A stretch of DNA of 17,271 nucleotides, from positions 1-17,271 of the forward strand of contig CAZYYM010000077.1 of assembly GCA_964651385.1 (NCBI GenBank), in the 5' to 3' direction. Shown piece by piece: positions 8,516 to 17,075 of the stretch (its first letter is position 1; each line of letters opens with the position of its first letter). The position numbers and the translations under genes are program-made. The notes under the pieces were generated by a model that did not search any database, had not been told where the DNA came from, and was given only the letters and a program-made list of their open reading frames with translations. The DNA is from GCA-001735895 sp964651385 (lineage in GTDB: Bacteria; Pseudomonadota; Gammaproteobacteria; GCA-001735895).

Positions 8516-8539
8516 AAAAGGGAGCTAGTGCTCCCTTTT
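8516..8539. terminator. Bidirectional intrinsic terminator between the zinc-finger gene and pnp
   Basis: AAAAGGGAGC, loop TAGT, GCTCCCTTTT forms a perfect 10-bp stem. The plus strand ends in TTTT; the minus strand ends in a run of six T (8514-8519). It lies 20 bases after the zinc-finger stop and 23 bases beyond the pnp stop, so it can end transcripts from both sides; the longer T-run favours the pnp direction. Confidence 0.9.
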
Positions 8540-8562
8540 AATAAACTGCCTTCAAGATTTAT

Positions 8563-10665
8563 CTAGCTCTCAGTCGCTTCTTCTGCGGTTACAGCCTTCA
8601 TGCTGAGGCGAATTCGACCCTGTCGGTCTACTTCCAGCACTTTAACCTTGACCATATCACCTTCGGAAAGTTTATCGCTAACGTTCTCGACACGCTCATC
8701 CGATATCTGCGAAATATGAACCAGACCGTCTTTACCCGGCAAAATATTAACGAAAGCCCCAAAGTCCATAATCTTGGCAACCTTACCTTCGTAGATCACC
8801 CCGACTTCGACATCTGCGGTTACCATCTCGACACGACGACGTGCTTCGTCTCCGGCAGCCTTTTCAACCGAGGCTATTTTAACCATGCCATCGTCGTCAA
8901 TTTCAATCGTGGCGCCGGTTTCTTCGGTTATGCCACGAATAGTGGCACCGCCTTTTCCGATCACATCGCGAATTTTTTCCGGGTTGATCTTGAAAGTAAT
9001 CAGGCGAGGTGCGTATTCGGACATTTCAGCACGGCTTTCGGAAATTTCCTTGGCCATTTCACCGAGTATAAACAATCTACCATCCTTTGCCTGGTCGAGC
9101 GCCTGACTCATGATTTCGGTTGTGATACCGTCGATCTTGATATCCATCTGCAGTGCGGTGATGCCATCGGTGGTGCCCGCGACTTTAAAGTCCATATCAC
9201 CGAGATGATCTTCATCACCCAAAATGTCTGTCAGGACGGCAAATTTGTCACCTTCCTTAATCAGGCCCATCGCAATGCCGGCAACAGGCGCCTTCAAAGG
9301 TACACCAGCATCCATTAACGCCAGGCTGGCGCCACAAACACTCGCCATTGACGATGAACCGTTTGATTCGGTAATTTCAGAAACGATGCGGATAACATAA
9401 GGGAAGTCATCGAGCGACGGCATGACCGCCTGAACACCACGCTTGGCAAGACGCCCATGGCCGATTTCACGACGTTTCGGTGTACCGACGCGCCCAGTCT
9501 CACCGACGCTTGATGGCGGAAAATTGTAGTGCATCATGAAATTTTCTTTGCGGGTACCTTCGATCGCATCAATGATTTGTGCATCGCGGCCTGTACCCAA
9601 AGTCGTTACTACCAGAGCCTGAGTTTCGCCACGGGTGAATACGACAGAACCATGGGTTCTTGGCAACACACCGGTTCGCACAGCAATCGGGCGAACTGTT
9701 CTGGTATCTCGGCCATCAATACGTGGGTTGCCGTCGATGATACGTCCACGGACTATTTTCTTTTCCAGTTTACCGACCAACTCACGCACGTCAGATTCGC
9801 CGGGAGAGTCTTCATCGTCGCTTACCAATGCAGCAACCGCCGCCGCACGAATTTCACCATTGCGATTTTGCCGATCCATCTTGTCGGCAATCGAATATGC
9901 CGCGGTAATTTCGGCGCTGAACTGATTGCTGATTTTGTCGAATAAATTTTCGTCTGTTTCGGCAACCTGCCAGTCCCACGGCGTAGTTCCCACTTCAGCA
10001 CTGAATTCGTTGATCGCCTGTATAGCCGTTTGCATTTGCTCGTGTCCAAAAACGACCGAACCCAACATGACTTCTTCTGACAGACAATTGGCTTCAGATT
10101 CAACCATCAGCACCGCATTTTCGGTACCAGCTACCACCAGATCGAGGTCAGACTCAGCAGTCTGACTCATGGTTGGGTTAAGAATATATTCACCGTCAAG
10201 ATAACCAACACGGACAGCACCAATCGGGCCAGCAAAAGGCATGCCTGAAATTGAAATCGCTGCTGAAGCACCGATTAAAGCAGGGATATCCGGGTCGATT
10301 TCGTTGTTCATTGAAACAACCGTTGCGACGACCTGAACTTCATTGAGGAAGCCTTTCGGGAACAGTGGACGGATGGGTCGGTCGATCAAACGACAGGTCA
10401 GAGTTTCCTTTTCACTGGGACGCCCCTCACGTTTGAAAAAACCGCCGGGGATTTTACCGGCGGCGTAAGTTTTTTCGATGTAATCAACCGTGAGTGGAAA
10501 GAATCCACGCCCCGGATCAGCATCCTTCGCACCGACAACGGTGACCATGACCACGGTATCAGCCATATTGACGAAAACAGCACCACTTGCTTGACGGGCT
10601 ATTTCTCCGGTTTCCAGCGTGACCTGATGCGCGCCGTACTGAAATGTCTTTTTAATTGGGTTCAC
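8563..10665 (-). CDS. pnp: Polyribonucleotide nucleotidyltransferase (PNPase)
   Basis: PNPase degrades RNA 3' to 5' by phosphorolysis, releasing nucleoside diphosphates, as a trimer and often in the degradosome. The 700-residue protein has two RNase PH-like cores joined by a helical domain, then a KH domain (motif DVIGKGGATI) and a C-terminal S1 domain (YEGKVAKIMDFGAFV... to RIRLSMK). Catalytic Asp486 and Asp492 lie in ILGDEDHLGDMDF, at the same numbers as in E. coli, and the RNA-channel loop reads FFKR (76-79). The start is GTG (10663-10665), with GAGAGA just upstream. Only 14 bases separate it from the rpsO stop, so it is probably translated from the rpsO transcript. The gap is too short for the RNase III-processed leader that controls pnp in E. 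coli. Confidence 0.97.
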   Translation of the reverse strand: MNPIKKTFQYGAHQVTLETGEIARQASGAVFVNMADTVVMVTVVGAKDADPGRGFFPLTVDYIEKTYAAGKIPGGFFKREGRPSEKETLTCRLIDRPIRPLFPKGFLNEVQVVATVVSMNNEIDPDIPALIGASAAISISGMPFAGPIGAVRVGYLDGEYILNPTMSQTAESDLDLVVAGTENAVLMVESEANCLSEEVMLGSVVFGHEQMQTAIQAINEFSAEVGTTPWDWQVAETDENLFDKISNQFSAEITAAYSIADKMDRQNRNGEIRAAAVAALVSDDEDSPGESDVRELVGKLEKKIVRGRIIDGNPRIDGRDTRTVRPIAVRTGVLPRTHGSVVFTRGETQALVVTTLGTGRDAQIIDAIEGTRKENFMMHYNFPPSSVGETGRVGTPKRREIGHGRLAKRGVQAVMPSLDDFPYVIRIVSEITESNGSSSMASVCGASLALMDAGVPLKAPVAGIAMGLIKEGDKFAVLTDILGDEDHLGDMDFKVAGTTDGITALQMDIKIDGITTEIMSQALDQAKDGRLFILGEMAKEISESRAEMSEYAPRLITFKINPEKIRDVIGKGGATIRGITEETGATIEIDDDGMVKIASVEKAAGDEARRRVEMVTADVEVGVIYEGKVAKIMDFGAFVNILPGKDGLVHISQISDERVENVSDKLSEGDMVKVKVLEVDRQGRIRLSMKAVTAEEATES

Positions 10666-10679
10666 ACTTTCTCTCGCTG

Positions 10680-10949
10680 TTATCGACGCAGGCCTAGCTT
10701 TCCGATTATATCTTTGTAGCGCTGCTGATTTTTGGATTTAAGGTAATCCAGTAAATTACGGCGACGGTTAACCATTTTGAGTAAACCGCGGCGCGAATGG
10801 TGGTCGTGAATATGTTCTTTGAAATGCTCAGTCAGATGACTGATCTGGTGACTTAATAATGCAACCTGCACTTCCGGCGATCCGGTATCACCTTCGCTTT
10901 GCTGGTGTTGAGCGATGATGGCTTGCTTTTGAACAGCTGACATCGACAT
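10680..10949 (-). CDS. rpsO: Ribosomal protein S15
   Basis: S15 binds the 16S rRNA three-way junction (helices 20-22) early in 30S assembly and forms an intersubunit bridge. The 89 residues equal the usual length and carry the family hallmarks GDTGSPEVQVALL, HHSRRGLLKMV and the LGLRR end. The start ATG (10947-10949) has CGAGG 11-15 bases upstream; another ATG follows two codons later (10943). The gene is preceded by a 116-base gap that holds a good promoter candidate and is followed almost directly by pnp. S15 represses its own mRNA in E. coli through a leader pseudoknot; an equivalent cannot be confirmed by eye here. Confidence 0.97.
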   Translation of the reverse strand: MSMSAVQKQAIIAQHQQSEGDTGSPEVQVALLSHQISHLTEHFKEHIHDHHSRRGLLKMVNRRRNLLDYLKSKNQQRYKDIIGKLGLRR

Positions 10950-10984
10950 GGAATATAAACCTCGTAGGCCCGAAAAAGGCAGGT

Positions 10985-11013
10985 ATTCTACCTATCTGAA
11001 GGTGCAGTAACAA
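10985..11013 (-). promoter_or_regulatory. Putative sigma-70 promoter of rpsO–pnp
   Basis: On the minus strand a -35 TTGTTA (11008-11013; 4 of 6 consensus) and a -10 TAGAAT (10985-10990; 5 of 6) are separated by exactly 17 bases. It sits in the truB–rpsO gap, where E. coli also has an rpsO promoter, and would start transcription near 10978, giving a leader of about 30 bases. This would let rpsO and pnp be expressed apart from the long upstream operon. Confidence 0.6.
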
Positions 11014-11065
11014 GGAATTTAAGAGTTATTCTTACAGTTATTCCATTAGAGCATCACCAACACAC

Positions 11066-11992
11066 CTATCTAGCTGTATTCATTAGTCTTTTTGCTGAAA
11101 TTTCACCGTTTGCGCCAACCTCTCCAATGCCGATAAACCGACCATTTTCAGTGACCAGATTGAACAGACCCGACTCTATGGCATAATCGGGCTGAATGAC
11201 TCGCCCCTGCTTCAACGAGTCAGCTGCAGAGCAGCTGACCCTGAGTTCAGGAAAGTCACTCAGCGCCGCCTGAACCGGTAACAGACAGTCGTCTAGTCTA
11301 TTAACCGAAGTGCTTGCCAATTCCAGTAACTCATCCATCGAATAGCAACGTTGCTTCCAGAAAGGGTGTACTCCGGTTCGTCGCAAGTCACTCAGATAGG
11401 CGCCACAACCCAATGACTTGCCGATGTCCTCGGCCAGTGTTCTAATATAGGTTCCCTTCGAACAAAAAACATCGATTACAAGGCTATCATTGCTAAATTC
11501 AAGCTGATCGAGCGCATATATTTCGATTGTTCTTGCTTCCCGTTTGACTTCAATGCCATTTCTCGCGAGTTTATACAAGCGCTGCCCATTCACCTTGATC
11601 GCTGAGTGCATCGGCGGAATCTGTTCGATTTGTCCGACAAATGTCTTCAAAACCAACTCGACATCCGCCAGTTCGACGACGACTGGTTGTCGCGATGTCA
11701 CTTCACCTTCGACATCTCCGGTAGAGGTGGTCTGACCTAATCGACAAGTAGCACGGTAAGACTTGCTCGCATCCAGTAAATAAGCCGAAAACTTGGTAGC
11801 TTCTCCAAAACACACCGGCAACATACCAGTTGCCAGCGGATCCAGGCTACCAGTGTGACCACCCTTGTTGGCCTTGAACATATAACGTATTTGCTGCAAT
11901 GCCCGGTTGGAACTAATGCCTTTTGGTTTATCGAGCAATAATATTCCGTCGACATCGCGAAACCCCTTTGGCTTGCGTGCACCGCGTCCCAT
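11066..11992 (-). CDS. truB: tRNA pseudouridine(55) synthase
   Basis: TruB converts U55 of the T-loop of nearly all tRNAs to pseudouridine and also acts as a tRNA chaperone. The 308 residues match the family. The catalytic aspartate is Asp51 in GGHTGSLDPLATGMLP; the KSYRA strand, the CSKGTYIRTLAEDIG motif and the LRRTGVHPF segment follow, with a C-terminal PUA-like part (about 240-305). The ATG directly follows the rbfA stop (TAAATG, no gap), and GGAG lies 5 bases further upstream inside rbfA, so translation is coupled. The rbfA–truB order is that of the E. coli operon. Confidence 0.97.
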   Translation of the reverse strand: MGRGARKPKGFRDVDGILLLDKPKGISSNRALQQIRYMFKANKGGHTGSLDPLATGMLPVCFGEATKFSAYLLDASKSYRATCRLGQTTSTGDVEGEVTSRQPVVVELADVELVLKTFVGQIEQIPPMHSAIKVNGQRLYKLARNGIEVKREARTIEIYALDQLEFSNDSLVIDVFCSKGTYIRTLAEDIGKSLGCGAYLSDLRRTGVHPFWKQRCYSMDELLELASTSVNRLDDCLLPVQAALSDFPELRVSCSAADSLKQGRVIQPDYAIESGLFNLVTENGRFIGIGEVGANGEISAKRLMNTAR

Positions 11993-12361
11993 TTATTCTC
12001 CGGATTTATATCGATCCTTGGCCACAGCGCTATTGATCAGATCAGATAGATTGCGACCTCGGATATTCGAATCATCGTAGATAAACTTTAATTTCGGTGT
12101 AATACGGGCTTTCATAACCTTACCCATTTCCCGTTGCAAAAAACCACTGGCATGCGTCAATGCCTGCAGGCTCTGAGCAGCCTCTTCCGGATTCAAAACG
12201 CTGAAATAGACTTTGGCCTGTGACAAATCCCTGCTCACCCGTACTTCGAGAATGCTCGGCGAAGACAACCGGGGATCCTTCACCCCTTGCTGAACCAGCA
12301 TCGCAAGTTCGCGGTGAATCTGCGATGCTATTCTTTCGCTACGCGGATAATCTTTGGGCAT
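11993..12361 (-). CDS. rbfA: 30S ribosome-binding factor A
   Basis: RbfA binds immature 30S subunits near the 5' end of 16S rRNA, helps late maturation and is important at low temperature. The 122 residues form the single type II KH-like domain of the family, with the opening SERIASQIHRELA, the VRVSRDLSQAKVYFSVL strands and LKFIYDDSNIRG near the end. The start ATG is 3 bases after the infB stop; no strong Shine-Dalgarno is visible, so ribosomes probably come from infB. It abuts truB without a gap. Confidence 0.96.
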   Translation of the reverse strand: MPKDYPRSERIASQIHRELAMLVQQGVKDPRLSSPSILEVRVSRDLSQAKVYFSVLNPEEAAQSLQALTHASGFLQREMGKVMKARITPKLKFIYDDSNIRGRNLSDLINSAVAKDRYKSGE

Positions 12362-12364
12362 GGT

Positions 12365-14971
12365 TTAATCGAGACTTCGGGCCACTTCGAAGCGCTCAAA
12401 TACCTCTATTTGATCGCCCGGACGAACATCCGTATAATTTTTCACCGCGATACCACATTCGGTACCCACTCGAACCTCCTCTACGGCATCCTTAAATCGC
12501 CGCAGGGATTCGAGCTCACCTTCGTAGATCACGACATTGTCACGTAATACACGAATAGGTTGACCTTTGCGCACAACGCCTTCGACTACGATGGAGCCCG
12601 CAACATCGCCAAATTTTGGCGAACGAAATACATCTTTAACTTCGGCGAGACCGATGATTTTTTCCTGTGCATCCGGCGCCAACATACCTGACATAACTGA
12701 TTTAACATCATCAATAATATCGTAAATAACGCTGTAATAACGTAACTCTATTCCATAATCGCCGGCGATGCGTTTGGCTGCGGCGTCGGCACGAACATTA
12801 AAACCAATCACCATGGCATCCGATGCTGCCGCCAGATTGATATCGGATTCGTTGATCCCACCAACGCCACTCACCACCAGTTTGGCACGAACTTCATCGG
12901 TAGATAATTTGGTCAGGGCTTCACGTATGGCTTCGGAACTACCCTGCACGTCGGATTTGACCAGTAAGTTAATTTCAGCGACCTCGCCCTCGGTCATCGC
13001 GTCAAACATACCCTGAAGCTTGGCCTTCTGCTGATCCGCAAGTTTGTTCTCACGGATATTAGCTTCGCGAATTTCAGCAAATTCTCGTGCTTTGCGATCG
13101 TTTTCGACAACAAATACTTCATCACCGGCGTTGGGAACGCCCGACAATCCCAGTACCACTACAGGCATCGAAGGGCCTGCCGACTTTATGATTTTGGCTG
13201 ATTCGTCATACATCGCTCTGACACGGCCGTACTGAGTACCAGCGAGTAAAATCTGGCCTTTTTCCAATTTCCCTGCCTGAATCAAAACCGTTGCTACCGG
13301 ACCACGTCCTTTGTCCAGGGTTGCCTCAACGATAATGCCCTTGGCATTCCCTTCACTGACTGCCTGGAGTTCAAGGATTTCAGACTGTAACAAAATAGCC
13401 TCGAGCAAGGTATCAACACCCTCACCGGTAATCGCTGAAACATGTACAAATATATTTTCACCACCCCACTCTTCAGGAATGACTTCCTGGGCAGACAGTT
13501 CATTTTTGACTCGGTCCGGGTCGGCATTTTCCTTATCGATCTTGTTGACTGCAATGACCAGCGGTACGCCCGCCGCACGGGCGTGCTCAATTGCCTCTTT
13601 GGTTTGCGGCATGACACCGTCATCGGCGGCCACAACCAGTACTACTATATCAGTCGCCTGGGCGCCACGCGCGCGCATGGCTGAAAAAGCCGCATGCCCC
13701 GGCGTATCGAGAAAAGTGATAATGCCCCGATCCGTTTCTACGTGGTAAGCACCGATATGTTGAGTAATGCCACCGGCTTCACCGGAAGTAACACGCGACT
13801 TTCTAATGTAGTCGAGTAACGACGTCTTACCATGATCGACGTGCCCCATAATAGTCACTACAGGCGGTCGAGCAATCTTGTCAACCCCCGACTGCTCTAC
13901 ATTTTGAATGAGTTCCTTTTCAAAGTCCTCCTTACTCGATGCTGCCACAACGGTATGGCCCATTTCTTCGACCACCAGGGTAGCCGTATCCTGATCAAGA
14001 ACCTGATTAATGGTCGCCATCGTACCCATCTGCATCAGCACCTTAATGACGTCACCAGCTTTTACAGCCATTTTCTGCGCCAAATCAGCAACGGAAATAG
14101 CTTCCGGTACTTCGACATTACGAACGACAGGTGCAGTCGGCCTTTCAAAGGCATGCTGGTTTTTAAGATCGACAACCTGCCTCTGCCCTTTTTTAAATTT
14201 TTGCTTGCGGTTACCCGGGCTACCGCCTTCCTTGACATGTAATTCCTTTCGACCGTAGCGCGTATGCTTATCTTCACCGCGCTTTTGTTTACCGGGTTTT
14301 GCCTCACCCGCTGCTGCTGCAGCAGCGGCAGCTGTAGCGGCCTCATTTGCCACTCGAGCAGCTTCTTCCATTGCCGCACGCGCTGCTTCTTCGGCTATCG
14401 CTTCGGCAGCCCTCGCCTGCTCCTTTTCGATAATCTTTTTTGCTACTTCTATTTCTTCAAGGCTTTTCTTATAGGCTATTTGCTCGGCTTCAGCCTTTTC
14501 CTGTTCGGCTTTCAACCGGGCAGATTCTACCTCCAGACGTAATGCCTCTGCCGCTGCCTGATTTTCCGATTCTGCTTCGGCAACTTCAACCTTTGCCACC
14601 TCTTCAGCCTTTGCGGTGGCCTGTTCTTCCTGGGCGCGCGCTTCTTCTGCCTCAACATCACTGCGGCGCACATAGGTACGTTTTTTTCGTACTTCGACGT
14701 TGATGGTCTTAGTCGTCGCATTTCTTCCGGCAACGCTAGCTACCTTAAGCTCAGTTTTACTCTTGCGCTTTAACGTTATTTTCTTGGGGCCGCCAGTCTC
14801 AACCCTACCATGACTGGTGCGTAACGATTCCAGCAGCTTCATTTTGTCTTCATCCGAAATCGGATCATTCGCACCAGACACCTGCACACCGGCTGCATTC
14901 AGTTGTTCTAGCAACTTGTCGATGCCGACACCGATGACCTCGGAAAGTTGTTTTGCTGTCACATTTGGCAT
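12365..14971 (-). CDS. infB: Translation initiation factor IF-2
   Basis: IF2 is the GTPase that places formyl-methionyl initiator tRNA on the 30S subunit and promotes subunit joining. From the ATG at 14969-14971 (AGGA 9 bases upstream) the protein has 868 residues. A longer reading would need a TTG at 15010 and add 13 residues unlike family N termini. Parts in order: IF2N-type domain (about 1-50), a charged Ala/Glu/Lys-rich helical region (about 104-222) ending in a near-pure alanine run (212-221), a second IF2N-like domain (about 288-337), the GTPase domain with GHVDHGKT (376-383), DTPGH (422-426) and NKID (476-479), then domains II-IV ending in the tRNA-binding C2 domain. E. coli makes shorter forms from internal starts; whether this gene does cannot be seen. 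It lies 57 bases after nusA. Confidence 0.97.
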   Translation of the reverse strand: MPNVTAKQLSEVIGVGIDKLLEQLNAAGVQVSGANDPISDEDKMKLLESLRTSHGRVETGGPKKITLKRKSKTELKVASVAGRNATTKTINVEVRKKRTYVRRSDVEAEEARAQEEQATAKAEEVAKVEVAEAESENQAAAEALRLEVESARLKAEQEKAEAEQIAYKKSLEEIEVAKKIIEKEQARAAEAIAEEAARAAMEEAARVANEAATAAAAAAAAGEAKPGKQKRGEDKHTRYGRKELHVKEGGSPGNRKQKFKKGQRQVVDLKNQHAFERPTAPVVRNVEVPEAISVADLAQKMAVKAGDVIKVLMQMGTMATINQVLDQDTATLVVEEMGHTVVAASSKEDFEKELIQNVEQSGVDKIARPPVVTIMGHVDHGKTSLLDYIRKSRVTSGEAGGITQHIGAYHVETDRGIITFLDTPGHAAFSAMRARGAQATDIVVLVVAADDGVMPQTKEAIEHARAAGVPLVIAVNKIDKENADPDRVKNELSAQEVIPEEWGGENIFVHVSAITGEGVDTLLEAILLQSEILELQAVSEGNAKGIIVEATLDKGRGPVATVLIQAGKLEKGQILLAGTQYGRVRAMYDESAKIIKSAGPSMPVVVLGLSGVPNAGDEVFVVENDRKAREFAEIREANIRENKLADQQKAKLQGMFDAMTEGEVAEINLLVKSDVQGSSEAIREALTKLSTDEVRAKLVVSGVGGINESDINLAAASDAMVIGFNVRADAAAKRIAGDYGIELRYYSVIYDIIDDVKSVMSGMLAPDAQEKIIGLAEVKDVFRSPKFGDVAGSIVVEGVVRKGQPIRVLRDNVVIYEGELESLRRFKDAVEEVRVGTECGIAVKNYTDVRPGDQIEVFERFEVARSLD
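14308..14345 (-). repeat. GC-rich alanine-codon tract inside infB
   Basis: A cluster of GCN codons, including the palindromic CTGCTGCAGCAG, encodes the alanine run in the linker of IF2. Such tracts can change length by slippage, and the linker tolerates this in the family. It is part of the coding sequence, not a separate element. Confidence 0.6.
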
Positions 14972-15028
14972 GGTTATCTGTCCTAATTCATTGTGTTGAT
15001 CGCTTAGCAATTCGCCTGATATATCAGA

Positions 15029-16531
15029 CTACTCTGCCTCAGCAAACCAGGGTTCGCGTGCTTTCATAATCAGCGTTGCTGCAAAAGCTTCGTCGATGCC
15101 TTCGACTTCGATGAGTTCATCGGTCGACTGTTCGGCCAAATCTTCCATCGTACAAATACCCTTTCTCGACAGGGTCTGTGCTAACTCAAGTGTCATAAAT
15201 TCCATGGTTAACAGGTCATCCTGTGGTTCACCTGCTTCAGCGGTCTCCTCGCTGGCAATTGCCATTGTTAACAGCGCATCACGAGCCCGACCGCGCAGCT
15301 CCCGCACAATTTCTTCGTCAAATTCGGCAATTTCTACCAGTTCGGATTCAGGAATATAGGCAACTTCATCAATCGTCGTCAAGCCTTCCTGAACCAGGAT
15401 AATCGCAACTTCTTCGTCAACATCGAGCTGGCTCATGAAACTCTCAACCAGTTGACGCGATTCTCCCTCCGACTTTTCTTCGGCGGCGGCTTCGTCCATG
15501 ACATTCAGTGTCCAACCGGTTAACTGACAGGCCAGTTTAATATTTTGGCCACCCCGCCCAATTGCCTGCGAGAGTTTTTCTTCCGGTACCGCAATATCCA
15601 TAGAACCCGATTCCTCATCAATCACTATAGAAGTGACTTCTGCGGGCGACATTGCATTGACCGCAAACTGCGCTGGATTATCATCCCAGAGGATAATGTC
15701 GACACGTTCACCTGCCAGCTCATTGGAAACCGATTGAACGCGCGAACCTCGCATACCGACACAGGCTCCGACTGGGTCCATTCGGGCATCGTTGCTTTTA
15801 ACCGCTATTTTGGCACGCATACCCGGGTCGCGAGCAGCCGATTTAATTTCAATTAAATCCTGGCCGACTTCCGGTACCTCGAGCTTGAATAATTCGATTA
15901 AGAAATCTGGCGCGGTGCGGCTGATAAATAATTGAGGACCACGTACTTCTGAAGCAATTTTATACAAAAAACCTCGAACACGATCGCCTGGGCGTACCGA
16001 TTCACGTGGTATCATTTCTTCGCGTGGAATATATCCTTCAGCGTTATCACCCAAATCAACATAAACATTTCCGCGTTCGACGCGCTTAACCTGTCCCATA
16101 ACCAGTGATCCTTCACGGTCGGTGTAGGCATCGATAACCTTGCGGCGTTCGGCTTCACGGACTTTCTGAACTATAACCTGTTTGGCAGTCTGCGCGGCGA
16201 TGCGGCCAAACTCCACCGAATCTATTTGTTCTTCGACAAAATCACCCAGTTGAATATCCGGTTCATCAATTTGTGCGGCTTCTAGTGTAATCTGGTGGAG
16301 CGGCTCTTCGAGACCGCCATTCTCTCCGGGTTCGCAAACTTCCCAGCGACGATAGGTGTCGTAGTCACCGGTCTTTCTGTCAATATCAACACGGACTTCA
16401 ATATCCTGTTGGTATTTTTTCCGGGTCGCTGATGCTAACGCGGCTTCGATTGCTTCGAAGATTATTTCGCGATCAACACCTTTTTCGTTTGAAACCGTGT
16501 CGGCCACCAATAAAATTTCTTTGTTTTCCAT
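15029..16531 (-). CDS. nusA: Transcription termination/antitermination factor NusA
   Basis: NusA binds RNA polymerase, enhances pausing and intrinsic termination, and takes part in Nus-dependent antitermination of rRNA operons. The protein has 500 residues from the ATG at 16529-16531 (GGGA 8 bases upstream); the longer reading starts at a TTG and adds five residues not found in the family. Domains in order: N-terminal polymerase-binding domain (MENKEILLVADTVSNEKG...), S1 (about 130-200), KH1 (with ACVGMRGSRVQ) and KH2 (with AIGRGGQNIKLACQL). Two acidic helix-hairpin-helix repeats follow (about 370-425 and 440-498), the AR1/AR2 pair that in E. coli contacts the RNA polymerase alpha subunit and lambda N. 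Their presence fits the gammaproteobacterial form. It follows rimP after 49 bases. Confidence 0.97.
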   Translation of the reverse strand: MENKEILLVADTVSNEKGVDREIIFEAIEAALASATRKKYQQDIEVRVDIDRKTGDYDTYRRWEVCEPGENGGLEEPLHQITLEAAQIDEPDIQLGDFVEEQIDSVEFGRIAAQTAKQVIVQKVREAERRKVIDAYTDREGSLVMGQVKRVERGNVYVDLGDNAEGYIPREEMIPRESVRPGDRVRGFLYKIASEVRGPQLFISRTAPDFLIELFKLEVPEVGQDLIEIKSAARDPGMRAKIAVKSNDARMDPVGACVGMRGSRVQSVSNELAGERVDIILWDDNPAQFAVNAMSPAEVTSIVIDEESGSMDIAVPEEKLSQAIGRGGQNIKLACQLTGWTLNVMDEAAAEEKSEGESRQLVESFMSQLDVDEEVAIILVQEGLTTIDEVAYIPESELVEIAEFDEEIVRELRGRARDALLTMAIASEETAEAGEPQDDLLTMEFMTLELAQTLSRKGICTMEDLAEQSTDELIEVEGIDEAFAATLIMKAREPWFAEAE

Positions 16532-16580
16532 CGTCGTTTCCCGCAATATCTATGCTTACCTGATCGGAATATATAAATGG

Positions 16581-17027
16581 CTATATCTGCTCGACCAGAT
16601 TGGCTTTACCAATGTCGGCCAAAGGCAGTTGATAAATCTCACCATCAACTTCTATCTCGATCAATTTAGAATCTGTCACGCCCCGTAACACCCCTTTAAA
16701 ATTACGCCGACCACCCAGCCCTACCATCATTTTTATCTTTGCTGTTTGACCGCCGAAACGCTCGAAATCAGCCAGCTTAAATAATGGGCGATCCAGGCCG
16801 GGCGACGATACTTCCAGATCGTAGGCCTGCCGAATCGGTTCTTCGACGTCCAATACACCACTGATCTGGTGGCTAATACGGGCACAATCGTCAATATTCA
16901 CACCATTTTTGTGGTCGATATAGACACGCAATGTGCCGTGACTACTAGCACCGCTAAACTCAACGCCAACGAGTTCGTAACCCATCGATTCGACTACCGG
17001 TTCAAATAATACCGCTAAATCCTGCAC
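16581..17027 (-). CDS. rimP: Ribosome maturation factor RimP
   Basis: RimP assists early maturation of the 30S subunit. The 148 residues match the family (E. coli about 150) and show GYELVGVEFS, RVYIDHKNGVNIDDCARISHQIS, VLDVEEPI and LEVSSPGLDRPLF. The C-terminal small beta domain ends in KANLVEQI. The start is GTG (17025-17027), with GAGGG about 8 bases upstream; an in-frame TGA four codons before excludes a longer protein. It is the first protein gene after the initiator tRNA, as in the E. coli metY operon, and is preceded by a terminator-like hairpin that a proportion of transcripts must read through unless another promoter exists. Confidence 0.96.
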   Translation of the reverse strand: MQDLAVLFEPVVESMGYELVGVEFSGASSHGTLRVYIDHKNGVNIDDCARISHQISGVLDVEEPIRQAYDLEVSSPGLDRPLFKLADFERFGGQTAKIKMMVGLGGRRNFKGVLRGVTDSKLIEIEVDGEIYQLPLADIGKANLVEQI

Positions 17028-17053
17028 GGACGGCCCTCAATAAATCCCAATAA

Positions 17054-17075
17054 AAAAGGCCCATACGGGCCTTTT
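17054..17075 (-). terminator. Intrinsic terminator/attenuator between tRNA-fMet and rimP
   Basis: On the minus strand AAAAGGCCC, loop GTAT, GGGCCTTTT forms a perfect 9-bp stem followed by further T residues (TTTTTT then ATT). It lies about 145 bases after the tRNA 3' end and 27 bases before the rimP start, so it probably ends most tRNA transcripts while some polymerases continue into rimP–nusA–infB. It would act as an attenuator of the operon. Confidence 0.8.

Noticed and set aside
8716..9318. Open plus-strand frame of 200 codons opposite pnp
   Set aside because: It lies wholly antisense to strongly conserved PNPase sequence, has no family resemblance and has a composition expected from the reverse of coding DNA.
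14264..14703. Cys/Leu/Pro-rich plus-strand frames opposite infB
   Set aside because: They are the antisense image of the Ala/Glu/Lys-rich IF2 linker; no ribosome-binding site or recognisable domain.
14972..15010. Longer infB reading starting at 15010
   Set aside because: Needs a TTG start and adds 13 residues unlike IF2 N termini; the ATG at 14971 has a good AGGA and matches family starts.
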